Below are positions 34,574-46,680 of a stretch of DNA of 64,000 nt, in pieces (the stretch's first letter is position 1; every line of letters starts with the position of its first letter). The notes beneath the pieces are model-generated. The model worked only from the letters and a program-made list of their open reading frames with translations. It made no database searches and was not told where the DNA came from. Location of the stretch: the NCBI GenBank assembly GCA_963920525.1, contig OY986439.1, forward strand, positions 44,627,193 to 44,691,192, written 5' to 3'. Both the position numbers and the translations under genes were made by a program. Source of the DNA: Dichetophora obliterata (Eukaryota; Arthropoda; Insecta; Diptera; Sciomyzidae).

Positions 34574-37197
34574 TCTATACTATTATATAAAAGGAGACTC
34601 ACGAAATTTGATCCAGAATAAACTCGAAAACCGCTGAACCGATTTTGGTAATTCTTTTTTTATTCGATTCCAATGATAATATAGATTGCTATAGCTTACC
34701 AAGTTTTTCGAAAAATGTATTCTTTAATTATTGCAAAATCACGCATTTTATTTGATGCCTACATTCAACCAGCAGCACAATATAACAGCAAACAAAGCTT
34801 TTCTCTCTTTGTCGAGAGAGCTTCTCTCAATATAACACGACAGCCATGTTGTGTAGTTAAGCTGAATTCACTGATAACCTTCAGCATGTTTTTGTGTGAT
34901 TTAAAATAATGATAATCAAGTTGAGAGAGTGCAGAAATGTTTCTCTCTGAGCGAAAACTTCATATGAAAAAAACTTTCAAAACATGCTGAAGGTGATCAG
35001 CTAATCCAGTTTTTACTTTCAGGGAGATTCTTGCTTTCATACAGTGTTAATTAATTTTCTTTGTTAATGTTTTGAGGGGAGTTGCTAGAATTTATTTATC
35101 TGCATTAATTATGTTTTGCAACCTTGCCAGCCAGCTTTTCCCCACTTGAGATTGTGTTAGTCTATCTATACGAATATATAAAAGCATTGGTGACACGGCA
35201 CGGATGTTTGACAATCTCGCAAGAACCTCAGAACTGATTAACACGATATAGGTATCAAACGATTTGTTATTCCAACTTTATCATAATATGCTATGTTAGA
35301 TTTGCCACGTCTACTTTTCATGCCCACTTTTTGCAAAAAATACTATATTTCAGACGATTTTGGTCGTATGAGACTAGAATTTTGTAATCTTTTTACTTTC
35401 GCTAACTTTACTAAAAATGGACATGACCCACTTTAGTTAAGTCCTCTTTTTGGGGGATAAGTTTAGAGTAAAGCAAAGCGCACTAGGTTTAAGCTCAATT
35501 GAGCTGAAATTCTGGCACTCTATAGTTTCGAGTATGAGATGGTTTAAGTAAAAAAAATTTGCCACACCCCCATTACCGCTCAGAACAAATAAAAGTGAAT
35601 GTTATTTTTCGAACAGTTTTGGTTGTATTAGACTAAAATTTGATAATTTAGTTCATACGGCTATTTTCGACAACTGTACTAAAAAAGGCAAATACATAAA
35701 TTTTTTTTTCCGAACAGCATGAAAATTTGTATATCGCAGTAAGGTGGTCTGCGGCAGGACAACGTCTGCAGGTCAATACTATACATCAATAAGAATGCTG
35801 TATATATCAGAAAATTCTGATCGTCATGCATTGATGTTTCAAACGGAAACGTCTAGCATGTGTTTTGCTCGAAGGTCAATTTACATTTTTAAAATTCACA
35901 ACACGGTCACAAAAAATTCATTGAATTGGGTCAGGACAAATTCTACTATAACTATAACTATAACTATAACTATAACTATGAATGTATAGATAAGGAAATA
36001 GATTAAAACATAGATTTATGTATATAATTTTGGAATAATTTTAAATATTTTAAAAATTTTTTACAGAATTATTTTTGAAGCTATATTTGAAAATTTTTTT
36101 CACACAAATTAGTTTTGAAGTTTTAGCACATTGCAAAAAACATAACACCATTTTAAGCAATTTAGTTTTCATAAAAAATCACAGGAGGGGGAGGGTAGAA
36201 GGCCCATGATTTTTAATGATAGAAACTGTTTGTGTGAAAATATAACAATTTTTGCAGGTAAATTATGTTCTATAAAAGAATAAGGAAAATGAAAAAAAAA
36301 AAAATTAAAATGAAAAAAATATGTACAACAAAAGCAACTCTTGGCCTATTGCTTAGTGGAAGTTGGATATTTTAGAGGTTTTATGAAAAGAATATAAAAT
36401 ATTGCATTGGTGAAATTAAACCTTTTCTCACTTTACCAATATACTTAATTTCTTAATTTATTTAACTTTCAAACAAAGAAAATTGGATGAAAATCGATTT
36501 GAAAATGGCGGAAATGTTTGCTGGCTAAGTCAAAACATGAAATTTTAATCGTTTTTTCTCATTCTGAGTCTTATGAGTTATACTGAGAAAATCTATAGTT
36601 TTGAGATATCGCAAGAATTTTAATGTCATAATAACAGATTTTTTAAAACATACCTAATATCCGTACGAAATATTTCCGAAAAGAAAAGAAAACTAGCGTT
36701 AATTTTATTAATAAACGACTGTCCATACAAGAATGCATTGGTATGCATTGAGAAAGTCTATAGTTTGGAGATATCGCCAAAAGTTTGATGTCATTATAAC
36801 GGTTTTTTTTTAAATTTAAGAAGAATTGTTGTTTGGCTGAAGCCCAATAACAACAATTAATAACTGAAGAAGGCCGATTAACTACAAAAATTTAAGAAGA
36901 ATATATTTATTTTCAGAATATATGTAAAAAATTACATTTTTGATTACAAATTTTAAAACTTTTTTACCCAAATTTTTTTATAATGCTGTTATGCATGACT
37001 TTTTCAAAAGTAAAAAAAAAGAAAGCCAGGTAAATTTATGTCATCGTAACAATTACCGTTAAAATAAGTTATTCAAATTAAATAAAGTAATTTCTTAATA
37101 TATATATCATATTTTCATAATTCTTCATTTTAAGATTTTAAATTTTAACATGGTATTTAATATTTTTATCGCAGGCGAAGCAGCGGGTATTTGCTAG
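34574..37197 (+). mobile_element. Helitron A, non-autonomous, 2.6 kb
   Basis: It begins TCTATACTATTATATAAAAG after an A and ends ...GGGTATTTGCTAG before a T. This is the TC...CTRR structure inserted between A and T that defines Helitrons. A short hairpin (CGC...GCG around AGGCGAAGCA) precedes the CTAG by about 10 bp. No Rep/helicase coding is found, so it would depend on a partner. The interior is AT-rich with an (ACTATA)n run. The insertion splits a repeat whose uninterrupted form is seen at 5683-5713. Confidence 0.85.
35944..35979 (+). repeat. (ACTATA)n microsatellite
   Basis: Six near-perfect ACTATA units lie inside Helitron A. The Thr-Ile frame across it is not a gene. Confidence 0.9.
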
Positions 37198-37620
37198 TTT
37201 TAATATAACTTCAATACGAAGTAAAGTGTTTTAAATTTTTGTTTTATATTAGAGGTAGGCGTGGTTGTGGTCGGATTTGCAAATTTTTTCGTCAGTGATC
37301 TTATATAGCCGATTTCAACTAATATACCAAATTTTATTGATAGACGACAAATTCTGGGAGGTGGGCGTGGCAAAATACTTCTTAGCAATGTACACATTTA
37401 TCACACATATATAACAGATTTTTGAGTGAGCTATTTTGATGTAACTTCAATACGAAAAAATGTATAAGAGGTAGGCGTGGTCATTGTTCAATTCCGCCCA
37501 TTTTAGTTCTTAAGAAGGTTTATTATATATTTACTCCAAGTACAAAATTTCATCCATCTATAATTATGTTAGCAGAGTTATTGACTTTTGTCCACAAAAC
37601 AGTAATGGCTGGACCACTGT
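37198..37620. repeat. GGTGGGCGTGG repeat, right half
   Basis: This continues the repeat interrupted at 34573, with GAGGTAGGCGTGG, CCGATTTCAACTAATATACC and GGGAGGTGGGCGTGGCAAA. It ends near ACCACTGTGC, as does the 5372-5890 family member at 5880-5892. Confidence 0.75.
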
Positions 37621-38008
37621 GCATTACTGTGTAAATGAAGGTTAGTTCAACCCATTAAGCGCCATTTGAGTACAGCAAAATATTTTTAACTTTTAAAGTT
37701 TTCTTTGTTGTTAAGCATAAGAGAATTTTTTTATTAATTGCGAATTGTTAAGCGGGTCAATTCCATTTGTTTCTCATCTTTTTTTTTAAATATGTTTTCT
37801 AAAAAAATACAAAAAAAAAAAAATAAAAAAAATAAATAAAAATAAAAAAAACATTTTTTTGCTATTTTAGTTTTTTTTTTCTATTGTAAAATAAACATTT
37901 TTTGGACTTTTCACTTTTACTTTTCATTTGGCTGTTAATGGGTTAAAAAAGAATGGTTTTCGAAAGATTTTTTATATTAGTACCGATGATATTGTGTTCT
38001 ATAGAATA
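37621..38008. other. AT-rich non-coding stretch
   Basis: A/T runs only, with an A-rich tract at 37800-37860. No gene is seen. Confidence 0.5.
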
Positions 38009-38039
38009 CTAGCTGAAACCCGGCGCGTTGCCGCCACTC

Positions 38040-39210
38040 TCCCTATTCAAACGCCCATAAAATGTTATCAGTTAAACAGCATGTCTAAATTGAGGTCAAA
38101 TACTGAATTCTGAGACTGTGCGACCTATATCCACAAAGCTATTCGATATAACAAATTTGGGTTGTATAGGAAGTGCCACTCCCTCTTCATCACCGCTAAT
38201 AGAATGTATTCAATTAAACTGGATGTCTACATGGCGGTCGAATACCGAATTCCAAAACTGTGCGACATATAACTCCAAAACTATTCGATAGCACAAATTT
38301 TGATTGTATGGGAGGTGCCACTCTCCTTTTCCCTACGCCCATAAAATTTTAGCAATGAAACTGCATGAGTACATTGAGGTCGAATACTAAATTTTGAGGC
38401 TGAGTTACCTATAACTCCAAATCTATTCGATATCGCAAATTTGGGTTAAATTGGAGGTGTCATGCCCCCCCGACAAACTCTAAAAAATTTTATCAGTAAA
38501 TCTGCAAGCGTAAATTTTGGTCGAATACTGAGTTCCGACGCTGTGCGACCTTGAACTCCAAAGCTATTCGATATCACAAATTTTCGTTGTATGGGAGGTG
38601 CCACTCCCCCTTGATCAACGCTCATAAAATGTAATCAATGAAACTGCATGTGTACATTGAGGTCCAATACTGAATTCCAAAGCTGTGAGACCTATAACCC
38701 CAATGCTATTTGATATCTCTAATTTGGGTTAAATAGGAGGTTTCACGCCCCCTTGTCGTACGCCCATAAAATGTAATTAATGAAACTGCATGTATAAATT
38801 GGGGCCGAATACTGAATTCTGACGCTGATATTCAATATTGCAAATTTACGTTAAATGGGAGATGCCACGCCCCTCTTACCTATGAACATACATTGAATCA
38901 ATGAAACTGCATGTGTATATTGAGGTCGAATACTGAATTTCGGCGTTGTACGACTTATAACTCTAAAACTATTTGATAGCACAAAGTTGGGTTGTATGGG
39001 AAGTGCCACTCCCCTTTGCCCTACGACGACAAAATGTAAGTATTGAAAATGCATGTATAGATTTAGGTCGAATACCGAATTCTTACGCTGTCAACCTATA
39101 ACTTCAAAGCAATACGATATCGCAAATTTGGTCGAATACCGAATTTCTAAGCTGTGCGACCCATAACTCTAAAGCTATTCGATAACAACAATTTTTTATT
39201 TATATATGGG
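38040..39210 (-). repeat. ~142-bp minisatellite array in Helitron B
   Basis: About eight units each contain, in order, GGGAGGTGCCAC(T/G)CCCC, CGCCCATAAAATGTAATCA, AAACTGCATGTGTA, GGTCGAATACTGAATTCC, CTGTGCGACCTATAACTCC and CTATTCGATA. Successive copies of the CTGTGCGACC box are about 138-156 bp apart. One unit near 38820 is shortened. Confidence 0.85.
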
Positions 39211-39650
39211 AGGTAAAAGGGGGTGTGGCATTGCCCTTAAACCATCTCGTACTCAAAGCAAAGCGTACTTACAAAATTTGAGCTCAATCGGACCAATGGT
39301 TTCGAAGTATTTTGATATTTTCTTTAAAGTAGGCGTAGATGAAGTGTGACCACGCCCATTTTTTTCAAAGTTAATTATAGTTATCATACGAACTTATTTA
39401 CCAAATTTTAATTTAATACGACCAAAACCGTCTTAAATACAGCATTTTTATTGATTTGTAGGCGACAAAAGGGGGTGTGGCACAAAACGTGCAAAGATAC
39501 ACACATGCAATTTCTTATGTGCACCCTCCACACAGACCCCAATCACCCGTAAAAATTTCATTGAAATCGGGCAAGCCGTCTAGGAGGAGTATGCGAACAG
39601 GAAGTTTTGCCACTTAATTTTATATATATAGATATCAAAACAGTGGGCGC

Positions 39651-40010
39651 AAAAGTGGGCGTGGTCAATTTTTCTTTCAGTAAACATTTAAATTGGATTA
39701 CTACGAACATTTGAAAAGAAAAATTATCCAAATCGGTCCAGCCGTTTTCCGATTTTATATAAATCGAAAAAAGTGGGCGCAAAAGTAGGCGTGGTCAATT
39801 TTTATTTCCGACAAAACTTAAATTGGATTACTACGAACATTTGAAAAAAAAATTATCCAAATCGTTCCAGCCTTTTTATGATTTTAGATAAATCAAAAAA
39901 GTGGGCGCAAAAGTGGGCGTGGTCAATTTTTCTTTCCTTAAAAACCTAACTTGGACTTAAACGAACATTTAAAAAAAAAAATTATCCAAATCGGTTCGGC
40001 CGATCTCGAG
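39651..40010 (-). repeat. Three ~124-bp tandem units near the Helitron B 5' end
   Basis: GTGGGCGCAAAAGTGGGCGT followed by GGTCAATTTTT, GAACATTTGAAAA and TTATCCAAATCG(G/T)T(C/T) repeats at 39651, 39773 and 39899. Confidence 0.85.
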
Positions 40011-40159
40011 TTATGGGATTACATCGCATTCGGACACTTTCTTTTATATATATAGATTATTGAAGTGTATTTAAAGTTTTATGAATTGAAATTTACCGAA
40101 ATAAAAAATTTTTTTTATTGTTTTGTTTCTTTCAGCTCTACAGTCATCTTTTTCAGGAA

Positions 40160-41360
40160 TTGACACTTAAGAGACATGAAGAGTCAAAAATCATAAATCA
40201 GAAAAATAACATCAGATACTAAAAACAAAGCATGAAGATTCAGAAAGAAAGAATTGAGAACAAGACTAAGAATCAAGAATCACGAGTTCGGTAAAAATGA
40301 AATTAAAATAAAAAATCAAGATATTCTTAGTAAGATTTGGGTTCAAAAACTAAGAATCGATAAGCCCAGACTCAAAAATCAATCATTAAGAACTAAACAT
40401 TAAGAATCAAGGTGTTGAATACCATAAGTAAGAATTCAGAATCAAAGTTGAAGATTCAAAAGGTTAAAGTCAAGTATCTTTAGACATCAAGAACAAGGAC
40501 TTAAGAATCAAGGTATTCAATAACAAACGACGTAATCAAAGATCAAAATTAAAAAGAAAGAAATTAATTTTAAAGAGCAAAACCGAGTATTGTAAAACAC
40601 CAATTACTAAGAACTAAGTACTCAATATCAAAAAGTAAAGTTAAAAAATTAGGTTCAAGTTTAGCAAGACAAAAATTAAATTCAACAAGAATGATGTCTA
40701 ATAAATCAAGAACTGATATTCAATAACCAAGAATACTGAATATAAGAGCAATTATCAAGAATAACGAAATAAATATCAAGAAAATATTTTGACAAATTAG
40801 ATATAAAAAAAGTCAAGATTCAAATTTTAAGATATTAAAATTAATTTTCAAGGTGCAGAAGTCAAGATTTAAGAACCAACATTTATATGACAAACGCAAG
40901 AGATATTGGAAGCACTAGTCAACAATCAAGTATCACAAATCAGAAGATCAAAAATTAAGAACTGAGATTTATTTATGTATATACATATATTTATTATTAA
41001 TAATTGAGAATTCAAAACAAAAATTATAGAAGAAAGAAGCTATAATGAGCTATCATTGAAAAAATATTAAAAAAATTGAACAAAAGAGCAAGACTCGTAA
41101 AAATTAACAATTTGGACTCAAAGAACAAAACAAAAAGTTTTGAATCAGAAAATTTGGAGAATAAAAAAGCCATCTTCAAATGACTACGAGCAGGAAGAGA
41201 AAAATTAATCGGAAAGAAAAAAGTCACTCAACAATTTAGCATCAAGACTCAAAGTCTTTCAAGCAAGAGTCTAAAGAGCAAGAGAATAAAAAAGAAAGAG
41301 AATAAAAAAGAAAGAAATATGCAGAATAAAGCACAGAAAGCAAGAGATAATGGCAAATAA
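40160..41360 (+). repeat. A-rich strand-asymmetric tract with AAGAATCAAGA words
   Basis: A 1.2-kb stretch is built from variants of CAAGAATCAAGA, AAGAACTAAGA and ATTCAAGAAT. It is strongly biased to A on the + strand and poor in C and T runs. It looks like an old, degenerate simple-sequence expansion. There is no coding frame on either strand beyond composition. Confidence 0.55.
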
Positions 41361-42210
41361 AAAGTTTTGAAGGTTAGTAAAATTTTTTTAGAATTATTAA
41401 AATCTTACAAAATTTAATTGAAAGTAATTCATATTAAAAAAGTTATGATAGTAAATAAGTATTTAATAGCCATTAAACGACTTATCTCAGTGGTAAAAGA
41501 ACCTGAGTAAAAATAAAATTTTTTTAGCTAAAGCCAAACAACGGCTAAACTAGGCCTAATTTTAACTATTTGCCTCAGCCGTAAAAAGATCGTACAGCGG
41601 CCGTACAGAGGCCGCTAAATAATCTCTGCTGTACAACGGGCGTATATCGGATGAACATCGGCCGAACAGTGATTATTCTACAGTAAAATCTCTATTCAAA
41701 GTCTCTCAAATAAGTGTCCAAAGAAAATAAAATAAAGAAATATGCTGACTAAGGAAAAGAAAGCAATAGATAAAGGCAAATAAAAAATTTTAAAGGTAAG
41801 TAATTTTTTTTAGAATTATTAAATTCTTACAAAATTCATTGAGAGTAATTCATATTTGAAAAGTTATAATAGAAGATAAGTATTTAATAGCATTGAACGA
41901 AGATTTCTTCATGTTTCTTTAGAAAAAGAGTGGCTTATCTCAGTGGTAAAAGGACTGGAGAAGAAATAAAATTTTTGTCTTGCGGAAATGTCCGAGGGAG
42001 GCTTGCTTTTGTTGTTGCCCATATGTTTGTTATTGAATAAGAGCCTTAAAAAATTTGGTGCTTACAACGGTCTTACAGCAGCCGTACAGCTTTATTTTGA
42101 CCTTGTACGGACGTTGTTCGACCAGTTTTTCGGCCACTAGGTTTTTTTAATTATTTTTAGACCATGTTCGATCCTTGTGGCCCATTTTCGACCACTGTTC
42201 GCGAACTAAT
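41280..42210 (+). repeat. Tandem duplication of a ~430-bp segment
   Basis: Block 1 (about 41290-41690) and block 2 (about 41710-42200) share AAAGAAATATGC, GGCAAATAAAAA, AGAATTATTAAA(A/T)TCTTACAAAA, AAGTAATTCATATT, TAAGTATTTAATAGC and CTTATCTCAGTGGTAAAAG. Each then enters a GTACAGC/GGCCGTAC-type segment that recurs at 1215-1550. It is probably part of one larger dispersed repeat. Confidence 0.7.
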
Positions 42211-42629
42211 ATTTTTACTCGCGGACAAATGACGTTACCGACTATTTCTTAATGTAGGTGCGAGGCCTACAAAACCCGTAAACTACTTTCAATAACTTTT
42301 ACTATTCCATCGAACATGGCTATGCAAAAAAAGCAACGAAAGATAACACACACTTAAAACAAACAAACGAAAGCAAATGACGCCACAAATTATTTGTACA
42401 AGATTTTATACTATTCTATTAACGGAATTTTGCCTTTTTCATACATAAACATCAACAAATTTCATAAACGCACTTTATTGAATGAAAAAACGAATGAAGC
42501 CAAAGGGTTAAGAAAAAGATAAGCTCTCAGCAATACACATTTGATTTTTTCATATTCTGCCTTACGTTATGCATTATAATGTAATAACCAAGTAAGTGAG
42601 ACATAGAAACAGAGAGAGAGAGAGAGAGA

Positions 42630-42675
<46 letters not shown>

Positions 42676-43647
42676 AAATAGTTTTGAAAACAAAATACTC
42701 TGTTTTTTATAATAATAAGATATAAAAAGGTAAAAGTTTTCTCCAAAATAATTCTACAACTTCTCCACTTTAACTTAATAACTTCAACTTTCTTATTCGT
42801 GCAAAGAGATATGGCATCATTGAAAGAATTTTGCTTGAAATAAGAAAATTTGAGTTTTAGTTGAAGTGTCGCATACAAAAAAAAAAAAGAATGTATTTAA
42901 TGGCAAAGTAAAGAAGTATAAAATATTGTAATGAGTATAGAAAATATTGACTTGTGTACTTTAAGTGAAAGGTAAACAAAAAAGTAGCTGTCAGTAACAT
43001 GAAATAACAACTGACATTCTAATAATGTGTAAGTGTTTTCATCACTCACATGTTGCACCTTATTAGAATTTGTGTTTGTTTCCTTTTCTTTTATTATTTA
43101 TTCTTTTCCTACAGTTGGATACGAAGTGAATTGGCAGATGTTGCTTTGAACAAAAAAATTCGTACATAAATCGTCATTAACAGAATTATTCGAAATCTAA
43201 ACAACTATGACTGCAGCAGAAGTTTGTGACATATTAATTTATTTAAAGGCGCTAACATTTAAAAAGCTGCAATAAAAAATAGTTTTTGGCTTCTGCAGTT
43301 TTTAAAACCTGAGCAAAAAAATTGCTTGACACAAATCAAAATAAAATTTATTTTGTTTTTTTGTGTTGTTATTATATTGTATATAATAATGTATATATAT
43401 TGTATATATATGAGAAAATGAGAAAATGAATTCGCGACTTCTAAACCTTTACCAATTGAGATGCACTTCACAGAAGGTGTTTCTAAGGTCAAATGGAAGT
43501 GGAAAAGCCGAGGATATAAAACACGATTTTATTTGGGACAGCCTAATATATATATATATTAATATACCATATACCCTACACCCTAATATATATAAACCCT
43601 AATATACATATATATATATATTATATCAATACCCTAATATATATATA
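42211..43647. other. Non-coding stretch with microsatellites
   Basis: (GA)n lies at 42611-42670 and TA-rich repeats at 43380-43412 and 43550-43646. Between 43430 and 43540 a short + frame (MHFTEGVSKVKWKWKSRGYK) looks protein-like but is only about 40 codons and has no recognisable family. Confidence 0.45.
42611..42670 (+). repeat. (GA)n microsatellite
   Basis: About 30 GA units with a single T interruption near 42635. The Ser-Leu frame on the other strand is compositional. Confidence 0.95.
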
Positions 43648-43679
43648 CTAGCTGAAACCCGGCGCGTTGCTGCCACTCT

Positions 43680-44640
43680 CCCTATTCAAACGCCCATAAA
43701 ATGTTATCAGTTAAACAGCATGTCTAAATTGAGGTAGAATACTGAATTCCGAAACTGTGCGACCTATATCCACAAAGCCATTCGATATAACAAATTAGGG
43801 TTGTATAGGAAGTGCCACGCCCTCTTGATCACCGCTCATAGAATGTAATCAATTAAACTGCATGTGTACATGGAGGTTGAATACCGAATTCCAAAACTGT
43901 GCGACATATATCTCCAAAACTATTCGATAGCACAAATTTAGGTTGTATGGGAGGTGCCACTGCCCTTTTCCTTACGCCCATAAAATTTAACCAATGAAAC
44001 TGCATGTGTAAATTGAGGTCGAATACTGAATTCCGAGGCTGAGTTACCTATAACTCCAAAGCTATTCGATATCGCAAATTTGGGTTAAGTTGGAGGTGCC
44101 ACGCCCCCCGACAAACTCTAAAAAATTTTATCAGTAAATCTGCATGCGTAAATTTTGGTCAAATACTGAATTCCGATGCTGTGCGACCTATAACTCCAAA
44201 GCTATTTGATAGCACAAAGTTGGGTTGTATGGGAAGTGTCACTCCCCTTTTCCCTACGCCCATAAAATGTAAGAAATGAAAGTGCATGTATAAATTTAGG
44301 TCGAATACCGATTTCTTACGCTGTCAACCTATAACTTCAAAGCAATTCGATATTGCAAATTTGGGATGTAAGGGAGATGTCAGGCCTCCCTGTCCAACGC
44401 CCATAAAAAAAATCATTGAAACTGCATGTGTAAATTGAGGTCAAAAACTGAATTCCAAAGCTGAATTCCTATAAATTCAAAGCTATTCGATATCACCAAT
44501 TTGGGTTGTATGAGAGGTGCCCCTCCCCCTTGTCCAACTCCCATAAAATTTCATCACTGAAACGGTACGTCTAAATTGTGGTCGAATACCGAATTTCTAA
44601 GCTGTGCAACCCATAACGCTATTCGATAACACAAATTGTT
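43680..44640 (-). repeat. ~142-bp minisatellite array in Helitron C
   Basis: About seven units hold the same boxes as in Helitron B. CTGTGCGACC(T/A)ATA-type boxes recur near 43757, 43899, 44040, 44180, 44325, 44460 and 44606. Confidence 0.85.
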
Positions 44641-46616
44641 TTTATATTAATGGGAGGTAAAAGAAGGTGTGGCATTTCTTCTTAAACCATCTCGTACTCA
44701 AAGCAAAGCCACTTACAAAATTTGAGCTCAATCGGACCAATAGTTTTGGAGTATTGTGATATTTCCAAAAGTAGCCGTAGATGAAGTGTGACAACGCCCG
44801 TTTTTATTAAAGTTTTAATTTAATACGACCAAAACCTTCTTAAATATAGCATTTTTATTGATTTGTGGGCGATAAAAGGGGTGTGGCATTACTTTTTACC
44901 TAAACCTTTGCGTAGCAGTTACGAACAAACCAGTAGAAGGAAGTATCCTATTTGGTCTAGTCGTTTTCAAGTTTTAAGCATCCGAACAAATCACGATTCA
45001 TTTTTATATGTACAGATATTGATTTGTGGGCGCTAAAAGTGGGCGTGAAAACATTTATGTATCGTGACTGCCTCTTGGAGCACTTACACAGCAAGTTTCA
45101 GTATAAAAATGTGTAGAACTCCGGAATTGCCATGATTTCGAAAAAGTGAGCGTATATATATTGCGACGAAAAAGTTATTTTTGTACAGTTACTGACAGTT
45201 ACCATCTGAACAAAATGATAATATCTTAGTTTTTACGATCGAAACCGTCTGATATAAATCCCTTATTTGGTTTGTGGTCGATAGCGCAAATTCGGCTTGT
45301 ATGGGAGGAACCACGCCCCCTCGTCCAAACGTTACCAAACCTCACAGGAACAATCTATCTCCTCGGCAAATGTTGTTCTGCCACAGACCGCCTTACTGCT
45401 ATACACAAAAATGTCAAGAAATGTCAAATATATTCACCATTTTCAGTACAGCTGCCGAAAGTAGCCATGTGCACTAAATAACCACATTTTAGTCTAATAC
45501 GATCAAAACCGTGCGAAATATAGCATTTTTGTTGTTTTGCAAGCGGTAAAAAGGGGTGCGGTGAAATGTTTCCCTTGAGCCATCTCGTAATCGAAACAAA
45601 TCGACTGCCCAAATTTCAGCTCAATTTAGGTTAAGCCTGGCGCACTTTACTTCACTGGACGCTAACTCCCCGAAAAGTGAGTTTAACTAAAGTAGGGCAG
45701 GCCTATTTTTAGTGCACTTGCCGAGAGTAACCATATGTACTGAATTACAAAATTTTTGTCTAATACGACCCAAACCGTTGAAATAAAACGTTTTCATTGC
45801 TTTGTCGGCGGTAAATGGGGGGCGTGGAGACCAATTTTTAGTACAGTTGCTAACAGTAACCGTACAAACTAAGCCAACATTTTAGCTCAATCGACCCAGT
45901 AGTCAATTTTGATGGTTTCTTAAAAAGTGGGTGTGGCTATATAGCGCTGACTCCCTTTTTTAGTACAATTGCCGAAAGTAACCATACAAACTTAAGTATC
46001 ATATGTTAGTCTCATACGGCCAAAACTGCACGAAATATAGCATTTTCACTGATTTGTGGGCGCAAAAGGGGGCGTGGAAACCAATTTTTCGTACAGTTAC
46101 TGTCAGTAACTTCACAAACCAAAGTAACAAATTTAAGTCTTATACGACCAAAACCGTCTGAAATAAACCATTTTCATTTATTTGTGGGCGGTAAAAGGGG
46201 GCGTGGAAACCCATTTTTAGGACAGTTGTCGACAGTAACCGTACATACTAAATTACAAAATTTTAGCCATATACGACCCAAACCGACTGAAATATAACAT
46301 TTTTATTGATTTGGGGGCGGTAAAAGGGGGGTGTGGCAAATTTTTTTCCTCAACCATCTCGTACCTGAAACAAATCGACTGCTAAAATCTGAACAAAATC
46401 CCCAAATCTTAGTTTTTTACGATTGAAACCGTGAGATATTTTTCTTTTTTTTTGTTTGTGATCGATGGAGCAAATTTGGCTTGTATGGGAGGTACCACGC
46501 CCCCTTCTCCAATCGTTACGAAACCTCACAGGAACACTCTCAAGATATGGCTTTATTTTCCCTGAAAATTTCATAAAGATCGGTTCAGCGGTTTTGGAGT
46601 CTATACGTGATATAGC

Positions 46617-46652
46617 CACATACCCACATACCCACATACCCACATACCCACA
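46617..46652. repeat. (CCACATAC)n octanucleotide repeat
   Basis: About four to five copies lie next to the Helitron C 5' end. They add a TATGTGGG run to the - strand just inside the terminus. Confidence 0.9.
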
Positions 46653-46680
46653 TACATACATCCATTTTTATATATATAGA

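Larger units (their letters stand above)
38009..40056 (-). mobile_element. Helitron B, non-autonomous, 2.05 kb
   Basis: On the - strand it starts TCTATATATATAAAAGAAAG after an A and ends CCGGGTTTCAGCTAG before a T. A GGCG/CGCC hairpin lies about 10 bp inside the 3' end. The host site is A^T. It carries a ~142-bp tandem array (38040-39200) and three ~124-bp units (39651-40000). There is no Rep/helicase gene. Helitron C shares the 3' end and the first array with high similarity. Confidence 0.85.
43648..46680 (-). mobile_element. Helitron C, non-autonomous, 3.0 kb
   Basis: On the - strand it starts TCTATATATATAAAAATGGA after an A and ends CCGGGTTTCAGCTAG before a T. It shares its 3' end and ~142-bp array (43680-44640) with Helitron B. 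The middle and 5' part carry further GGGGGCGTGG(C/A) boxes spaced about 100-130 bp (45800-46330). An octanucleotide CCACATAC run (46617-46652) sits just inside the 5' terminus. The sequence ACCGCTGAACCGATCTTTAT behind the 5' end is typical of insect Helitrons as I remember them. No Rep/helicase gene is present. Confidence 0.85.

Noticed and set aside
34574..37197. Rep/helicase gene inside Helitron A
   Set aside because: Searched by eye on both strands; no HUH or helicase motif and no frame above about 80 codons.
38009..39300. CRISPR-like array (regularly spaced repeats)
   Set aside because: The units are contiguous ~142-bp diverged minisatellites inside a eukaryotic Helitron. There are no unique spacers and no cas genes.
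43430..43540. Protein-like short frame MHFTEGVSKVKWKWKSRGYK
   Set aside because: Only about 40 codons, no splice signals that I trust, and no family recognised.
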